Below are positions 33,374 through 42,770 of a DNA stretch of 64,000 nt, one piece after another. The notes under the pieces were generated by a model. That model ran no database searches and was not told the DNA's origin. It worked only from the letters and a program-made list of their open reading frames with translations. A program made the position numbers and the translations under genes. The stretch spans positions 124,001 to 188,000 of the forward strand of contig NZ_QGGL01000005.1 in NCBI RefSeq assembly GCF_003148565.1, read 5' to 3'. Source of the DNA: Tumebacillus permanentifrigoris (GTDB lineage: Bacteria > Bacillota > Bacilli > Tumebacillales > Tumebacillaceae). How positions within the stretch are numbered: the first letter of the stretch is position 1; every line of letters begins with the position of its first letter.

Positions 33374-34898
33374 AAAAATCGTCTCCCTTCAAGATTTGCT
33401 CTATAAAGCGTTCTAATCGTTTGTTGTCCTTCTCAAGTTGCAGCCCAATCACTCCAACACCACCGCGGTTTTCACCAGATTGGTAAAAGCGGTCCCGTGC
33501 ACGTTTCCTTGCTGGGTAGAGAGCGATAGACGCACGAGAGTTGTGGATTGCGTCCTTGTACAAATGCATACGTTCCACATCCTCCCGCAAGGTAAAATCT
33601 CGACGCACGTATCCATCCTTGAATTTCGCGTCGAAGTGGTACCACTCCCCGCCCCAGTGCAAACTGATATCAGGTCGGACTGTAAGTGAGGACGACCCCC
33701 CATTCTTTCGCGAGAAAGTCTTGTTATAAAACACTGAGAGCCGCTGAACACCAATTGGATAGATCACTTCCGTTTTATTACCCAAGTGTGTTCCATACTC
33801 ACCATTACGTCGTAATTCCACCTGCTGTCGTGAACAACCCGTGACCTTTTCTACAGCCTGCAAAATCTTGAAGAAACACCAATATTCGTAAATTCTCGCA
33901 ATGTCCCGCGTCTCAACCAACACGTGCAAGTCTTCTTGATCAAAAGGGAATCGAATTCCTTGCAACCACTCCTGGTATATCGAAAACCATTGGCGATACC
34001 CTTCTCGTCGTTGCAACACCGTGCTATTCCCATAGTCCCCGACAAACCTGCCTACCTCCGCAAACCATGGTACAGACAACAACTCTTGCAATTTGCGCTT
34101 CATCTCCCGGTTCTCCTGTAGCAACAGGGCGATGCCAAAGACTTTTTTCTTCTTCTCACGCAAAACAAACTTTTCTTTCCACTCTACAAGTTGCATCATT
34201 TCTTCAAGCATGTATTTAAGAAACCGATTTTCCTTGGTATCAAAGGTTTTCCGTTTCCGAACCTCTTCCACGTGGGTTGGAAGTGCTGGTCGTCCAAATT
34301 GTGCGGCTGCTGTCTTGGCAAGCGGATGACCTACCCGAAGCATTTCGACATTCTCCGTTTCAAACGCACGATTCCAAGCAGGAACTTCAACATCACGAGC
34401 GGTCCACGATTCGCTCCGCACACGATCTTGCCTCACCCACGTGTGGGGCTCTCTTGAAATCAACTCCCATGTAGAAATTAGTTCATCCCGATACAAGAGT
34501 TGGTCCCGCAAGAAAACCCATTGCTGAAACTTCATCACCTCGCGCTCCTTGTGCGAACGCTGCGCAGCCTGTTTCACCACAGAAAAATGCGAGTACAACA
34601 AAGCAACCGCTTGCTCACTCACCTCCAACCACATGCGCTTTACCTGTTCTGAGGACCACTTGCGCGAGATAACAGTCAAGGTTCGTCCAAGAAACTGAAC
34701 CTTGCCTACATAGTTCCGAAAATTTAAAACATACGTCTTGTACACCAATGAAAGTACGGAACCATAGTTGTGTATCAATTCTTCCTTTTCGTGACGATTT
34801 AGCTCTCGTAGAAACACCACTTCATAATCAACGTGTTCACGTAGTTCATCGCAAGCCAGCAACTTACCATTTATTTTGAGCGCAAAAGGAATTTCCAT
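33354..34898 (-). CDS. McrC-like nuclease subunit, DUF2357/PD-(D/E)XK
   Basis: About 514 residues (ATG 34898; a TTG at 34907 is also possible). N-terminal two thirds match the DUF2357 scaffold of McrC/LlaJI-type partners; near residues 410-427 comes the nuclease core RPDISLHWGG...FDAKFK, the PD-(D/E)XK active site. In McrBC systems this protein docks on the McrB GTPase ring and cuts DNA recognised by McrB. It follows the mcrB fragments by a few bases and overlaps the small nuclease-like gene. Catalytic residues intact. Confidence 0.85.
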   Translation of the reverse strand: MEIPFALKINGKLLACDELREHVDYEVVFLRELNRHEKEELIHNYGSVLSLVYKTYVLNFRNYVGKVQFLGRTLTVISRKWSSEQVKRMWLEVSEQAVALLYSHFSVVKQAAQRSHKEREVMKFQQWVFLRDQLLYRDELISTWELISREPHTWVRQDRVRSESWTARDVEVPAWNRAFETENVEMLRVGHPLAKTAAAQFGRPALPTHVEEVRKRKTFDTKENRFLKYMLEEMMQLVEWKEKFVLREKKKKVFGIALLLQENREMKRKLQELLSVPWFAEVGRFVGDYGNSTVLQRREGYRQWFSIYQEWLQGIRFPFDQEDLHVLVETRDIARIYEYWCFFKILQAVEKVTGCSRQQVELRRNGEYGTHLGNKTEVIYPIGVQRLSVFYNKTFSRKNGGSSSLTVRPDISLHWGGEWYHFDAKFKDGYVRRDFTLREDVERMHLYKDAIHNSRASIALYPARKRARDRFYQSGENRGGVGVIGLQLEKDNKRLERFIEQILKGDDFCADTST

Positions 34899-34913
34899 GT
34901 CCGTCAACTCGCT

Positions 34914-35297
34914 CTATTGGATAAAGCTACAGTAGCCGGTTCGTTCCAATTGCCTGTTCATAGCATGTATTTTCTCCGCTGACTTCGGATAGCGGAAACC
35001 AGTATAATCGCCCTTAAAATCTTCGTGGATCGCCCCGACCAAGCCACGGCGTTTTTCATCGCCCTCATCCTCTTGCTCTGACTCAACTTCAATCACGCAG
35101 AATTGGAACAACTTGTTCAATACCTCCTCCATTTGCGAGCGGTTTCCATGCAGTTTCGGAAGAACTTTTTGCAAGATCATCAGGTCGAAAGCTAACTCTT
35201 GGCGATTGGCATAGTTTTCATGCTCCAACAGGTTTCCAATGAACGTCATGCCTTCATCAAATACCCGGTATCCGAACGAATACCCCTCAGCAGTCAA
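34914..35297 (-). CDS. C-terminal fragment of McrB-like ATPase, after an in-frame TAG
   Basis: 127 residues if started at the TTG at 35297. The sequence continues the McrB frame: GYSFGYRVFDEGMTFI and LMILQKVLPKLHGNRSQMEE are the usual end of McrB AAA proteins. It is in the same frame as the upstream part, separated only by one TAG and two codons. A weak AGGA lies four bases before the TTG, so re-initiation is possible but it could equally not be made. Confidence 0.7.
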   Translation of the reverse strand: MTAEGYSFGYRVFDEGMTFIGNLLEHENYANRQELAFDLMILQKVLPKLHGNRSQMEEVLNKLFQFCVIEVESEQEDEGDEKRRGLVGAIHEDFKGDYTGFRYPKSAEKIHAMNRQLERTGYCSFIQ

Positions 35298-35303
35298 CAG
35301 ATC

Positions 35304-37028
35304 CTAAAGCGAATCTGCAGAAACAAAGGCCGATTGCAACCGATCTACAGTATTCCCACGTAAAAACGTTTTGGCATAGAGAGCTTTATGGAACTCCCCA
35401 AGCATTGTGAAAAATTCGACCTTCTCCGTATAAGAGAGTCGCGGTTCATAACGACGCTGGATCGAACTAGCCACCTCTTGGCGATACGAGGCAAAGTCAA
35501 TGGTATTGCACTCGATAACGTGTGCGCGGTCTAACACCTTTGGACTAAACATATAGGTGGTTTCATCCACATTGACAGTACCGATGAAGTAGAGGTTATG
35601 CGGAATTTTGATCGACTTTGGAATTTGGTAAACACTTCCATCTTCATCAACAAAAGACAGCCCTTGTTCTACTTCCGCGTCAGCTTGATGAAGTTGAATT
35701 GCTTCTTGCTGTAAAGTACCGTCTTTGAAAAGACGGCTCTCGAGGCAGGAGAGGAAATCGGAGAAATAGTACTCTACCTTTGCCAAGTTCATCTCATCCA
35801 AGATGACAAAGAACGGGTGCTCTAGAGCTCGCTGAGCACGCAAGAGAATCTTGAGCATCTCGGACACTTGATACGTCTCTGTCAACGGGTTATATCCGCC
35901 TAATAAACCACGATGATCTAACCAATCAGGACGAACGGAGAGAAAAGCATACTGCTGTGGGACGGATGCTTGGCCCGTGTATGGTTGTACGCTAAACTCC
36001 CAATCAGTGCCATCATTTTGAATCTGAATATAGACAACATCATCTATTTTGAAATGGTTGGACACCCAACTTGCTAAACCTTTACGGAACCCTAGCCTCA
36101 CAGTTCCACCTTGTCTCTTAATAAGCGCTTCCTCCGTTGCGTTCCCATAGCGGATCGTCACGGTCTCTCCTTCAGAAAAATCGAGTTCCAATTGCTCCAG
36201 TTGCTTGACAATTGCTGTTGGAATCATAAGGCGTGTATACGAAAAGTTATAAGGTTTAAGTTCATACTCAAAATTCAAGATACCACTACTAACTTCGTTT
36301 GGTCTTTTGGGTGTTTGCTGAGTCATGAACTCCGCAAACAACTGTGCAATCTTGGTTTTTCCTGTACCGGAGATCCCGGACAGGATCAGGAATGGCTTGC
36401 TCATCAGCGATGTCGCAAATCGAACGATCAATTCTCGATCAAACGAGAATCCGCGGCTTTTTGTAAATTCCCAAAACTCGCTAAAAAAGTCTGTGGAGGT
36501 TTTAGATTCTGGATGACCATCATTCGGACCGGTCGTAGTTTCAAACAACTCTTTCCATATGGGGCCGATGTTCGGTACTTTTTTAAATGCGTTTGTCCGT
36601 ATTGACTCCAATCGATCTACCGAAACCTCAGCCAAAGTTTTATTTGGAAACTGTTTTTTCGTCAACGGAATTTCTTGCGTAATCACCCAATCGACCTTGC
36701 GGACATTCGGGAATTCGGGATTTCCCTCCGGCATGTACTCGTATTCCCCTGTTACCTTCCCGATTCCAACAATCGATTTGCCACCTTTGTTCGCGATGAC
36801 AACATCCCCAGGCTGGATGAGATGAGTAAAACCCCAGAGGGTGAAGCTGTTGTTGATCGGGTTATGTAACACTTCATATTCTTCCTGATAATAGTCCACC
36901 AAATCTTCTTGGCTCTTATATTGTGAAAGGTCTCCCATCTGAGGCCACCCGATGAAAATTTGCCCTTTTTCGAGAGCTTCCTCCCAGTTCGAAGCATATT
37001 TACCTGGTGCAATTTTCCAAACTCTCAT
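35304..37028 (-). CDS. McrB-like AAA+ GTPase/ATPase with EVE-like N-terminal domain, ended by premature TAG
   Basis: 574 residues from ATG 37028 (AAGGGGAG seven bases upstream). Residues 1-135 look like an EVE/PUA-type reader domain (VWKIAPGKYASNW at the start, then GDVVIANKGGKSIVGIGKV), used to bind modified bases. The AAA+ motor follows: Walker A GISGTGKTK about 218-226, Walker B FFVILDEMNLAKVEYYFSDF, and the McrB signature GTVNVDETTYMFSPKVLDRA. The frame stops at TAG 35304-35306, and the normal C-terminus continues in the same frame at 34914-35303. Intact length would be about 704 residues. Either a nonsense mutation, a split protein or a sequencing error. Confidence 0.85.
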   Translation of the reverse strand: MRVWKIAPGKYASNWEEALEKGQIFIGWPQMGDLSQYKSQEDLVDYYQEEYEVLHNPINNSFTLWGFTHLIQPGDVVIANKGGKSIVGIGKVTGEYEYMPEGNPEFPNVRKVDWVITQEIPLTKKQFPNKTLAEVSVDRLESIRTNAFKKVPNIGPIWKELFETTTGPNDGHPESKTSTDFFSEFWEFTKSRGFSFDRELIVRFATSLMSKPFLILSGISGTGKTKIAQLFAEFMTQQTPKRPNEVSSGILNFEYELKPYNFSYTRLMIPTAIVKQLEQLELDFSEGETVTIRYGNATEEALIKRQGGTVRLGFRKGLASWVSNHFKIDDVVYIQIQNDGTDWEFSVQPYTGQASVPQQYAFLSVRPDWLDHRGLLGGYNPLTETYQVSEMLKILLRAQRALEHPFFVILDEMNLAKVEYYFSDFLSCLESRLFKDGTLQQEAIQLHQADAEVEQGLSFVDEDGSVYQIPKSIKIPHNLYFIGTVNVDETTYMFSPKVLDRAHVIECNTIDFASYRQEVASSIQRRYEPRLSYTEKVEFFTMLGEFHKALYAKTFLRGNTVDRLQSAFVSADSL

Positions 37029-37142
37029 CACTAAACTCCCCTTCGTTCTTCTCAAAAACTATTATTTAGTATAAGCGATTTTATTCCTTCTCGTATAACT
37101 TTTTTCCAAAAACATTTTCAAATCATTTATTTCTTATTTCAA

Positions 37143-37180
37143 ACAAAAAAAGCTCCCGTCTGCCAACGCAGACGAGAGCT
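37143..37180 (-). terminator. Terminator of glpD
   Basis: AGCTCCCGTCTGC (37151-37163)/GCAGACGAGAGCT (37168-37180) with one mismatch, then T7 on the minus strand. Confidence 0.85.
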
Positions 37181-37183
37181 TTT

Positions 37184-38866
37184 TCACACCCGTACCTCTG
37201 TATGCAAAAATCCTCGTGCTTCCTCGATCGCTTCTTCCCACGCTTGCCATTGGCGCTTGCGCTCCGACTCATCCCAGCCGTGGAACTCAACCAACGCATC
37301 CAGCAACGCCGGTGCCGCTTCCAAGGCTTCCTCGGCAGCGAACAGCAGATCACCCGTGCGGCGCACCAAGAAATCGACCAGTGAGAGCGTCATCTCATGC
37401 TCCACCGAATACCGCACCTCTGCTCGGAGAATCGGCAAGCGTCCGCCGACACGTTCCGCCATCCGCCCTTGCTCCTCGATGTAACGCAGGATCGTGCGGA
37501 TATTGGAACCATAACGCAACAGCAGCGCATCGATCACATCCACCTGCAAGCAGTACTCCTCCTGCCCGATAATCTGCATCGCTTCGTAGAAGGGCTCAAA
37601 CCCTTGCCCGCCGGTGGACCCGCCAGACAACGGTGTCAGGTCGGTCGAGCATGATTTAAATGTACGTCCTTCCGCTTGAATGAGGTCTTGCGTAACACGG
37701 TCCACGATCTTTTCCGCCATCTTGCGGAATCCGGTCAACTTGCCGCCCGCCATCGAGTAGAGCCCTGACTCGTTTTTGAAGATCTCTTCCTTGCGCGACA
37801 GTTCGGACGGCGACTTGCCGTCCTCGTGCAGCAGCGGACGCAGGCCCGCCCATGAACTTTTTACATGTTCCATGCGCAGATTGACATGCGGGAAGTTCTG
37901 ATTGACCGCGCGCAGGATATATTCGGCGTCCTCGCGCGTGCAAATCGGTTTGGCAATGTCTCCCGTGTAATTGGTGTCGGTTGTGCCGATGTACACCCGC
38001 TTTCCACGCGGCACCAAGAAAATCATCCGCCCATCATCCGTGCCGGTATACACAGCGTGTTGCAGCGGCAAATCGGCTTGGTCGACGGTGAGATGCACGC
38101 CCTTGGTCAAGTGGAGCCGCTTGCCCGTCAAGGCACCATCAAAGCGGCGCACTTCATCCACCCACGGACCCGCCGCATTGACGACCACCTTCGCGGAGAT
38201 CTCCAGCGTGCGCTTGCCCACCAGATCCTGTACGTGTACCCCATTGACGCGTCCGCTCTCGTCGTAACGCAATTCTGTCACTTTGGCATAGTTGGCGAGT
38301 CTTGCTCCCGATTGGCTGGCCGTTTTCAACACTTCCATCGTCAAGCGGCTGTCGTCGGTACGGTACTCCACATAGAGCCCGCCCCCGCGCAGCCCAGCCT
38401 CGTTCAACCCCGGTTCTAGTTGGCGCGTGCGCGTTTTGGAGAGCATCCGACGGCGCTCAGCTCGCTTGACCCCCGCGAGACGGTCGTACAACCAGAGACC
38501 GACCGATGCCCCGATCTTGCTATATTCGCCACCGCGATAAATCGGCAGGAGAAGTTTCATAGGATACACGGTATGCGGGGCGAGACGGTGCAGGATGGCA
38601 CGCTCGCGACCGACCTCGCGCACGAGGGCGATCTCCCCCTGTGCCAGATAGCGCAGCCCCCCGTGGATGAGTTTGGTCGAGCGGCTGGAGGTGCCGCACG
38701 CCCAGTCCCGCTGCTCCAAGACCCCGACGCGCAACCCGCGTTGCGCCGCATCCCAAGCGATGCCAGCGCCGGTGATTCCACCGCCGATCACGAGCAGATC
38801 GACGCCGTGGCTTGCCATCTCCTGCAGGTCTTGCGCTCTCGTCTGTTTGGAAAAGCCAACTTTCAT
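37184..38866 (-). CDS. glpD: Aerobic glycerol-3-phosphate dehydrogenase
   Basis: 560 residues from ATG 38866 (AAAGGGG ten bases upstream; 34 extra in-frame codons upstream overlap a terminator). FAD-binding VDLLVIGGGITGAGIAWDA near residues 22-40, substrate segment SSRSTKLIHGGLRYL, and a C-terminal helical domain. Peripheral membrane flavoprotein that oxidises sn-glycerol-3-phosphate to dihydroxyacetone phosphate, giving electrons to menaquinone. glpK lies 2.3 kb away on the same strand; glpF and glpP are not seen. A terminator hairpin 45 bases upstream may be an antitermination site. Confidence 0.96.
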   Translation of the reverse strand: MKVGFSKQTRAQDLQEMASHGVDLLVIGGGITGAGIAWDAAQRGLRVGVLEQRDWACGTSSRSTKLIHGGLRYLAQGEIALVREVGRERAILHRLAPHTVYPMKLLLPIYRGGEYSKIGASVGLWLYDRLAGVKRAERRRMLSKTRTRQLEPGLNEAGLRGGGLYVEYRTDDSRLTMEVLKTASQSGARLANYAKVTELRYDESGRVNGVHVQDLVGKRTLEISAKVVVNAAGPWVDEVRRFDGALTGKRLHLTKGVHLTVDQADLPLQHAVYTGTDDGRMIFLVPRGKRVYIGTTDTNYTGDIAKPICTREDAEYILRAVNQNFPHVNLRMEHVKSSWAGLRPLLHEDGKSPSELSRKEEIFKNESGLYSMAGGKLTGFRKMAEKIVDRVTQDLIQAEGRTFKSCSTDLTPLSGGSTGGQGFEPFYEAMQIIGQEEYCLQVDVIDALLLRYGSNIRTILRYIEEQGRMAERVGGRLPILRAEVRYSVEHEMTLSLVDFLVRRTGDLLFAAEEALEAAPALLDALVEFHGWDESERKRQWQAWEEAIEEARGFLHTEVRV

Positions 38867-38911
38867 GAGCAAGCGACCCCTTTCTTCACAATTTTTCGAC
38901 AGTAGGATATG

Positions 38912-38958
38912 AAAAAAGAACCTCTTCAGTACATTTGCAGAGTACTTGAAGAGGTTCT
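38912..38958 (-). terminator. Terminator between the 119-residue gene and glpD
   Basis: AGAACCTCTTCAGTAC paired with GTACTTGAAGAGGTTCT (one bulge), then T6 on the minus strand. Ends 45 bases before the glpD start; no clear promoter lies in between. Confidence 0.85.
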
Positions 38959-38964
38959 CAGATG

Positions 38965-39324
38965 TCAACGCATATCGTACCCGCTTTGCCCGAATGGTTT
39001 CGGGACGACTTGTATGCCCTCAAAGACCAGCATCCAGCCAGCCTCTGCTCGATACATGCGCATGTCCGCCTTCTCATCCATCATGAGCAAGTGGAACAAA
39101 CTCATGTCGGAGCGCATATACGGGCTGAGGTGTTCGTCGTGCAGGCGGAGGTTGATCACGCGGTGCTTGTCCTGATTCTGGACCTGAATGCCATCGGCGA
39201 TCGGGAAATCGGCCACCACAGCAGCCTCCAAAAACGGTTGCTTGGTGTGGGTCTTGAGGTACTCATAGAGGCTGCGGGCCGCTTTTGCCTTGCGACTCGA
39301 CTCCAAAATGTACGCGTAATTCAT
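38965..39324 (-). CDS. Hypothetical protein, 119 residues
   Basis: No signal or membrane segment. Mixed alpha/beta composition; notable stretches SSRKAKAARSLYEYLKTHTK (basic helix) and VINLRLHDEHLSPYMRSDMS. I recognise no family. Third gene of a unit with pepA2 and the 95-residue membrane protein; start preceded by GGGAGAG. Confidence 0.65.
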   Translation of the reverse strand: MNYAYILESSRKAKAARSLYEYLKTHTKQPFLEAAVVADFPIADGIQVQNQDKHRVINLRLHDEHLSPYMRSDMSLFHLLMMDEKADMRMYRAEAGWMLVFEGIQVVPKPFGQSGYDMR

Positions 39325-39355
39325 ACTCTACTCTCCCGTCAAGGGTTTTGTTCCT

Positions 39356-39643
39356 CTATTCGTCATCTTCCTCTTGGTTCTCCCACTTGCGCAATTTCTC
39401 CTGGTAGCGGATCTGACGCTTGATCTGCTCCTCAGGTGACCACAAACTGCGATCCACGGTGCCAAATGAGAGAATGAAAGGCAGGACGAGCAGGAGCCCG
39501 CCGATCCCCACCCCGAGAGCGGAGAGCAACGCTTTCCACCAGAGAACGCCACTTCCATAGAGGATGAGGAACGTTAACGGGCAGAACACGACACAAGTCC
39601 GCCACCAAAAGCGATAATACGAGGATAGGCGATTGTTGGACAT
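39356..39643 (-). CDS. Small two-helix membrane protein
   Basis: 95 residues: aromatic N-terminus (SSYYRFWWR), two hydrophobic segments about 17-30 and 38-58, then a charged coiled tail ending in ENQEEDDE. Function unknown. Starts 18 bases after the M17 peptidase gene. Confidence 0.65.
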   Translation of the reverse strand: MSNNRLSSYYRFWWRTCVVFCPLTFLILYGSGVLWWKALLSALGVGIGGLLLVLPFILSFGTVDRSLWSPEEQIKRQIRYQEKLRKWENQEEDDE

Positions 39644-39660
39644 GTGAATGCGACTCCGAC

Positions 39661-41073
39661 TTAGCGACGAACCCAGTCAGCCAACAGGCGAGCGCCGAAA
39701 CCGGTCGCGCCTTCGTTGCTGTAGGTGTGGGTGCGTGCAATGTCCATCGGGCCTGCGATGTCGAGGTGTGCCCACTTTTGCGATTCACCGACAAAACGAC
39801 GCAGGAACAGAGCGGCCGTGATCGCGCCCGGACCTTCGGTGATGTTGCGGATGTCCGCAATCGGCGAGTACAGCAGTTCTTCGTAGTCGTCGAACAGCGG
39901 CAGTTCCCAGACGTTTTCGCCCGTCACTTTTGCCGCGTTCTTGATGCCTTCTACGACCGACTCTTCACCGAACAGACCTGCCAGCTTGGAGCCCAGTGCG
40001 GCTGCACATGCGCCCGTCAAGGTTGCGATGTCCACGACGCGCTCAGCGCCGAGTTCATCGGAGAGGATCAGCGCATCAGCCAGCACGAGGCGACCTTCTG
40101 CATCGGTATTGCCGACGTGGACGGAGACACCATTGCGGTACTCGATCACATCGCCCGGCAACAGCGCGTTGCCATCCGGCATGTTTTCAGCAGTCGCCAC
40201 CAGCATGACGACGTTAACCGGAGCTTCGAGACGGGTCAAGATGTACAGCGCACCGATCACCGCTGCTGCACCGCCCATGTCCATCCGCATGTTCGAGAGG
40301 TCGCGCACGCCGACTTTCAGCGAGATGCCACCGGTGTCAAAGGTCAGACCTTTGCCGACCAATGCGGTCAGCGGCTTGGAAGCGTCCGCTTGGTAGGTTA
40401 CTTTGATCATCGCCGGCGGGTTGGTGGAGCCTTTGCCGACCGCGAGCAGCCCGTCATATTTTTTGTTGACGAGGTCGTCGCCTTTGGAGATCTCGATCGT
40501 CGTGTTCGCGGAATCCTTGAACAGGTCTGTCACATACTCGACGAGGTCATACGGACGCATCTTGTTCGACGGTTCGTTTTTCAGGTTGCGCGCGATGATC
40601 GTGCCTTCTGCGTAGACTTCGCCGCTCTTGATCGCGCCTTCGAGGCCGCTCAGGGCGCCATCGAAACCTGCGAGGGTGACGGTTTCTACAGTCAGATCTT
40701 CTTTGCTTTTCTTGTATTTATCAAAACGGTATTCACCGAGTTTGTAGCCTTCTACTGCGGTGTGCACCAGTTCTTCGGTGCTGAAGCCTGCGACGGTCGG
40801 AACCAGAGCAGTCACTTCGGTCAGACCTTCCTTCACCGCTGCACGCGCGCCAAATGCCATCGCGTCACGAAGTTTATTGAGGTGGAATTTTTTCTCCTCC
40901 CCCATACCTACGACGACAAAACGGGTGCCGTTCTGATCAAACCACACCACGTGGTCCTTTTTCTTGCCGTGGTAACCGGTCAGGTTCAAACCCAGTTGAT
41001 CTACAGTTTGTCCAGCAAACACCGGCACGATCGTGGTTCGCCCAGCGGTGAAAGACCCGAGTTGGAATTTCAT
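39661..41073 (-). CDS. Leucyl aminopeptidase, M17 family (second copy)
   Basis: 470 residues. The M17 metal site is complete: GKGLTFDTGGISLKVG, NTDAEGRLVLADA. About 30 residues shorter than the first copy and diverged in the N-terminal domain. AAGGAGGAG precedes the ATG. Promoter at 41139-41168. Heads an operon with two small unknown genes. Cytoplasmic peptide degradation; two M17 genes may differ in substrate. Confidence 0.94.
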   Translation of the reverse strand: MKFQLGSFTAGRTTIVPVFAGQTVDQLGLNLTGYHGKKKDHVVWFDQNGTRFVVVGMGEEKKFHLNKLRDAMAFGARAAVKEGLTEVTALVPTVAGFSTEELVHTAVEGYKLGEYRFDKYKKSKEDLTVETVTLAGFDGALSGLEGAIKSGEVYAEGTIIARNLKNEPSNKMRPYDLVEYVTDLFKDSANTTIEISKGDDLVNKKYDGLLAVGKGSTNPPAMIKVTYQADASKPLTALVGKGLTFDTGGISLKVGVRDLSNMRMDMGGAAAVIGALYILTRLEAPVNVVMLVATAENMPDGNALLPGDVIEYRNGVSVHVGNTDAEGRLVLADALILSDELGAERVVDIATLTGACAAALGSKLAGLFGEESVVEGIKNAAKVTGENVWELPLFDDYEELLYSPIADIRNITEGPGAITAALFLRRFVGESQKWAHLDIAGPMDIARTHTYSNEGATGFGARLLADWVRR

Positions 41074-41138
41074 GATGTCTCCTCCTTATGTATCTGAGTA
41101 TCTAAACATACTCAACGTATATTTTTACCTACTATCAC

Positions 41139-41168
41139 ATTATATCGCTTTACTGCGGGAAAAACCAA
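41139..41168 (-). promoter_or_regulatory. Sigma-A promoter of the second M17 gene
   Basis: Minus strand TTGGTT (41163-41168), 18-bp spacer, TATAAT (41139-41144); the -35 abuts the glpK stop codon. Confidence 0.65.
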
Positions 41169-42674
41169 TCAGTTTTTCTTGATCAGCCAGCCCCGCGATA
41201 GATTTGCCGCGTGCTTCCAGCCGCCATAGAGCGCCTCTCGACGCTCCTCGTCCATCTCGTGGGGGAACAGCGTGGCCTTTGTCCCGATCAGTTCGGTCAA
41301 CGCTTCCAGCCCCGACCAGTACCCAACCGCCAGACCTGCCAAAAACGCCGCGCCCCGCGCCGTGCTCTCATAATGCTCGGGGCGCACGACCGTCAGCCCT
41401 AGCAAGTCCGCTTGGAACTCCATGAGGAAACGATTCTGCACAGCGCCGCCGTCGACGAGCAAGCGCCGAACCTGCATACCCGAGTCGATCTCCATCGCCT
41501 CCAACACATCGCGGGTCTGGTAGGCGATCGCCTCCAAGCACGCCCGTGCGAGGTGCGCCCGGTTCGCCCCGCGCGTCAGCCCCCAGATCGTGCCACGCGC
41601 ATACGGGTCCCAATAGGGTGCCCCCAGCCCGGTGAAGGCTGGCACCAGATACACTCCGTTCGCATCGGGAACGGAGTACGCCAGCGCTTCGGTCTCTGCC
41701 GCATCCTGAATCAGCCCGAGTTCGTCGCGCAACCACTGCACCCCGGCTCCTCCGATGAAAACAGAACCTTCCAGCGCATAGGTGACGTCAGACCCGATCT
41801 GCCAACCGATGGTGGTCAACAGCCCATGCGTCGATGCGATCGGGAGTTCCCCCGTGTTCATCAACAGGAAACAGCCCGTTCCATATGTGTTTTTGGCCAT
41901 GCCCGGTTGGAAACAACCTTGCCCGAACAGCGCCGCCTGCTGGTCACCTGCGATCCCTGCCAGCGGGACTTCGGCGCCAAATACATCCGAATCGGTCACA
42001 CCATAGAGATGGCTCGACGGTTGTACCTCTGGCAGCATCGCACGCGGGATGCCGAACAGCTCCAACAGTTCATCGTCCCAATCCAGCGTGTGGATGTTAA
42101 ATAACATCGTGCGCGAGGCGTTGGTCACGTCTGTCAGGTGTAAGCGCTTACCGCTCAATTGGAACAACAGCCACGAATCGATGGTGCCGAGCAGCAGTTC
42201 ACCGCGGCTCGCACGCTCGCGCAATTCTGGGCTCTGGTTCAGCATCCACTCCGCCTTGGTCGCGGAGAAATAGGCGTCGACGACGAGTCCGGTCTTGCGC
42301 TGAATCTGCTCGGCATGGCCTTGGCGCACGAGTTCGTCACAGCGCTCTGCCGTCCGGCGACATTGCCAGACGATGGCCGGGCCGATCGGTTCTCCGGTGG
42401 CCCGATCCCAGATCACCGTCGTCTCGCGTTGGTTGGTGATCCCGATGGCAGCGACCTGTTCAGGTCGGATGCCGGCGTTTTTCAGACAGTCCTGCATCGC
42501 TTGTCGTTGTGTCTGCCAGATCTCCAGCGCATCATGCTCGACGTGGCCTGGTTGCGGGTAGTGCTGGTGGAACGGCAGTTGGGCGAGGCCGACCGCTTGT
42601 GCCGACTCGTCGAACAGGATCGCCCGCGAACTGGTAGTCCCTTGGTCGAGTGCCAAGATGTAGCGTTTCTCCAA
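41169..42674 (-). CDS. glpK: Glycerol kinase
   Basis: 501 residues from TTG 42674, giving an N-terminus [19 protein letters not shown] that aligns with known glycerol kinases; the ATG at 42689 has its ribosome site only one base away. FGGY fold: phosphate loop DQGTTSSR, and [11 protein letters not shown] for ATP binding. The activating His loop region is present as in Gram-positive enzymes. Phosphorylates glycerol to glycerol-3-phosphate, the substrate of GlpD. A terminator hairpin lies about 40 bases upstream with no clear promoter between. Confidence 0.96.
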   Translation of the reverse strand: MEKRYILALDQGTTSSRAILFDESAQAVGLAQLPFHQHYPQPGHVEHDALEIWQTQRQAMQDCLKNAGIRPEQVAAIGITNQRETTVIWDRATGEPIGPAIVWQCRRTAERCDELVRQGHAEQIQRKTGLVVDAYFSATKAEWMLNQSPELRERASRGELLLGTIDSWLLFQLSGKRLHLTDVTNASRTMLFNIHTLDWDDELLELFGIPRAMLPEVQPSSHLYGVTDSDVFGAEVPLAGIAGDQQAALFGQGCFQPGMAKNTYGTGCFLLMNTGELPIASTHGLLTTIGWQIGSDVTYALEGSVFIGGAGVQWLRDELGLIQDAAETEALAYSVPDANGVYLVPAFTGLGAPYWDPYARGTIWGLTRGANRAHLARACLEAIAYQTRDVLEAMEIDSGMQVRRLLVDGGAVQNRFLMEFQADLLGLTVVRPEHYESTARGAAFLAGLAVGYWSGLEALTELIGTKATLFPHEMDEERREALYGGWKHAANLSRGWLIKKN

Positions 42675-42710
42675 AGTGGTCACTCCCATTCCCCTCTCAA
42701 CTCGGAATCG

Positions 42711-42746
42711 AAAAAAACTGTCGCAAACCGCATCCGGCTGCGACAG
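42711..42746 (-). terminator. Terminator between the MCP-like gene and glpK
   Basis: CTGTCGCA (42718-42725)/TGCGACAG (42739-42746), then T7 on the minus strand. Confidence 0.8.
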
Positions 42747-42770
42747 TCGTCACTAGTACGTTCGTGGTGC

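Noticed and set aside
31090-37130. Mobile element carrying the AT-rich island
   Set aside because: No transposase, integrase, tRNA target or flanking direct repeats were found; transfer remains an inference from composition.
38867-38968. N-terminal extension of glpD by 34 codons
   Set aside because: It would run through the upstream terminator hairpin and lacks a ribosome site; the ATG at 38866 has AAAGGGG.
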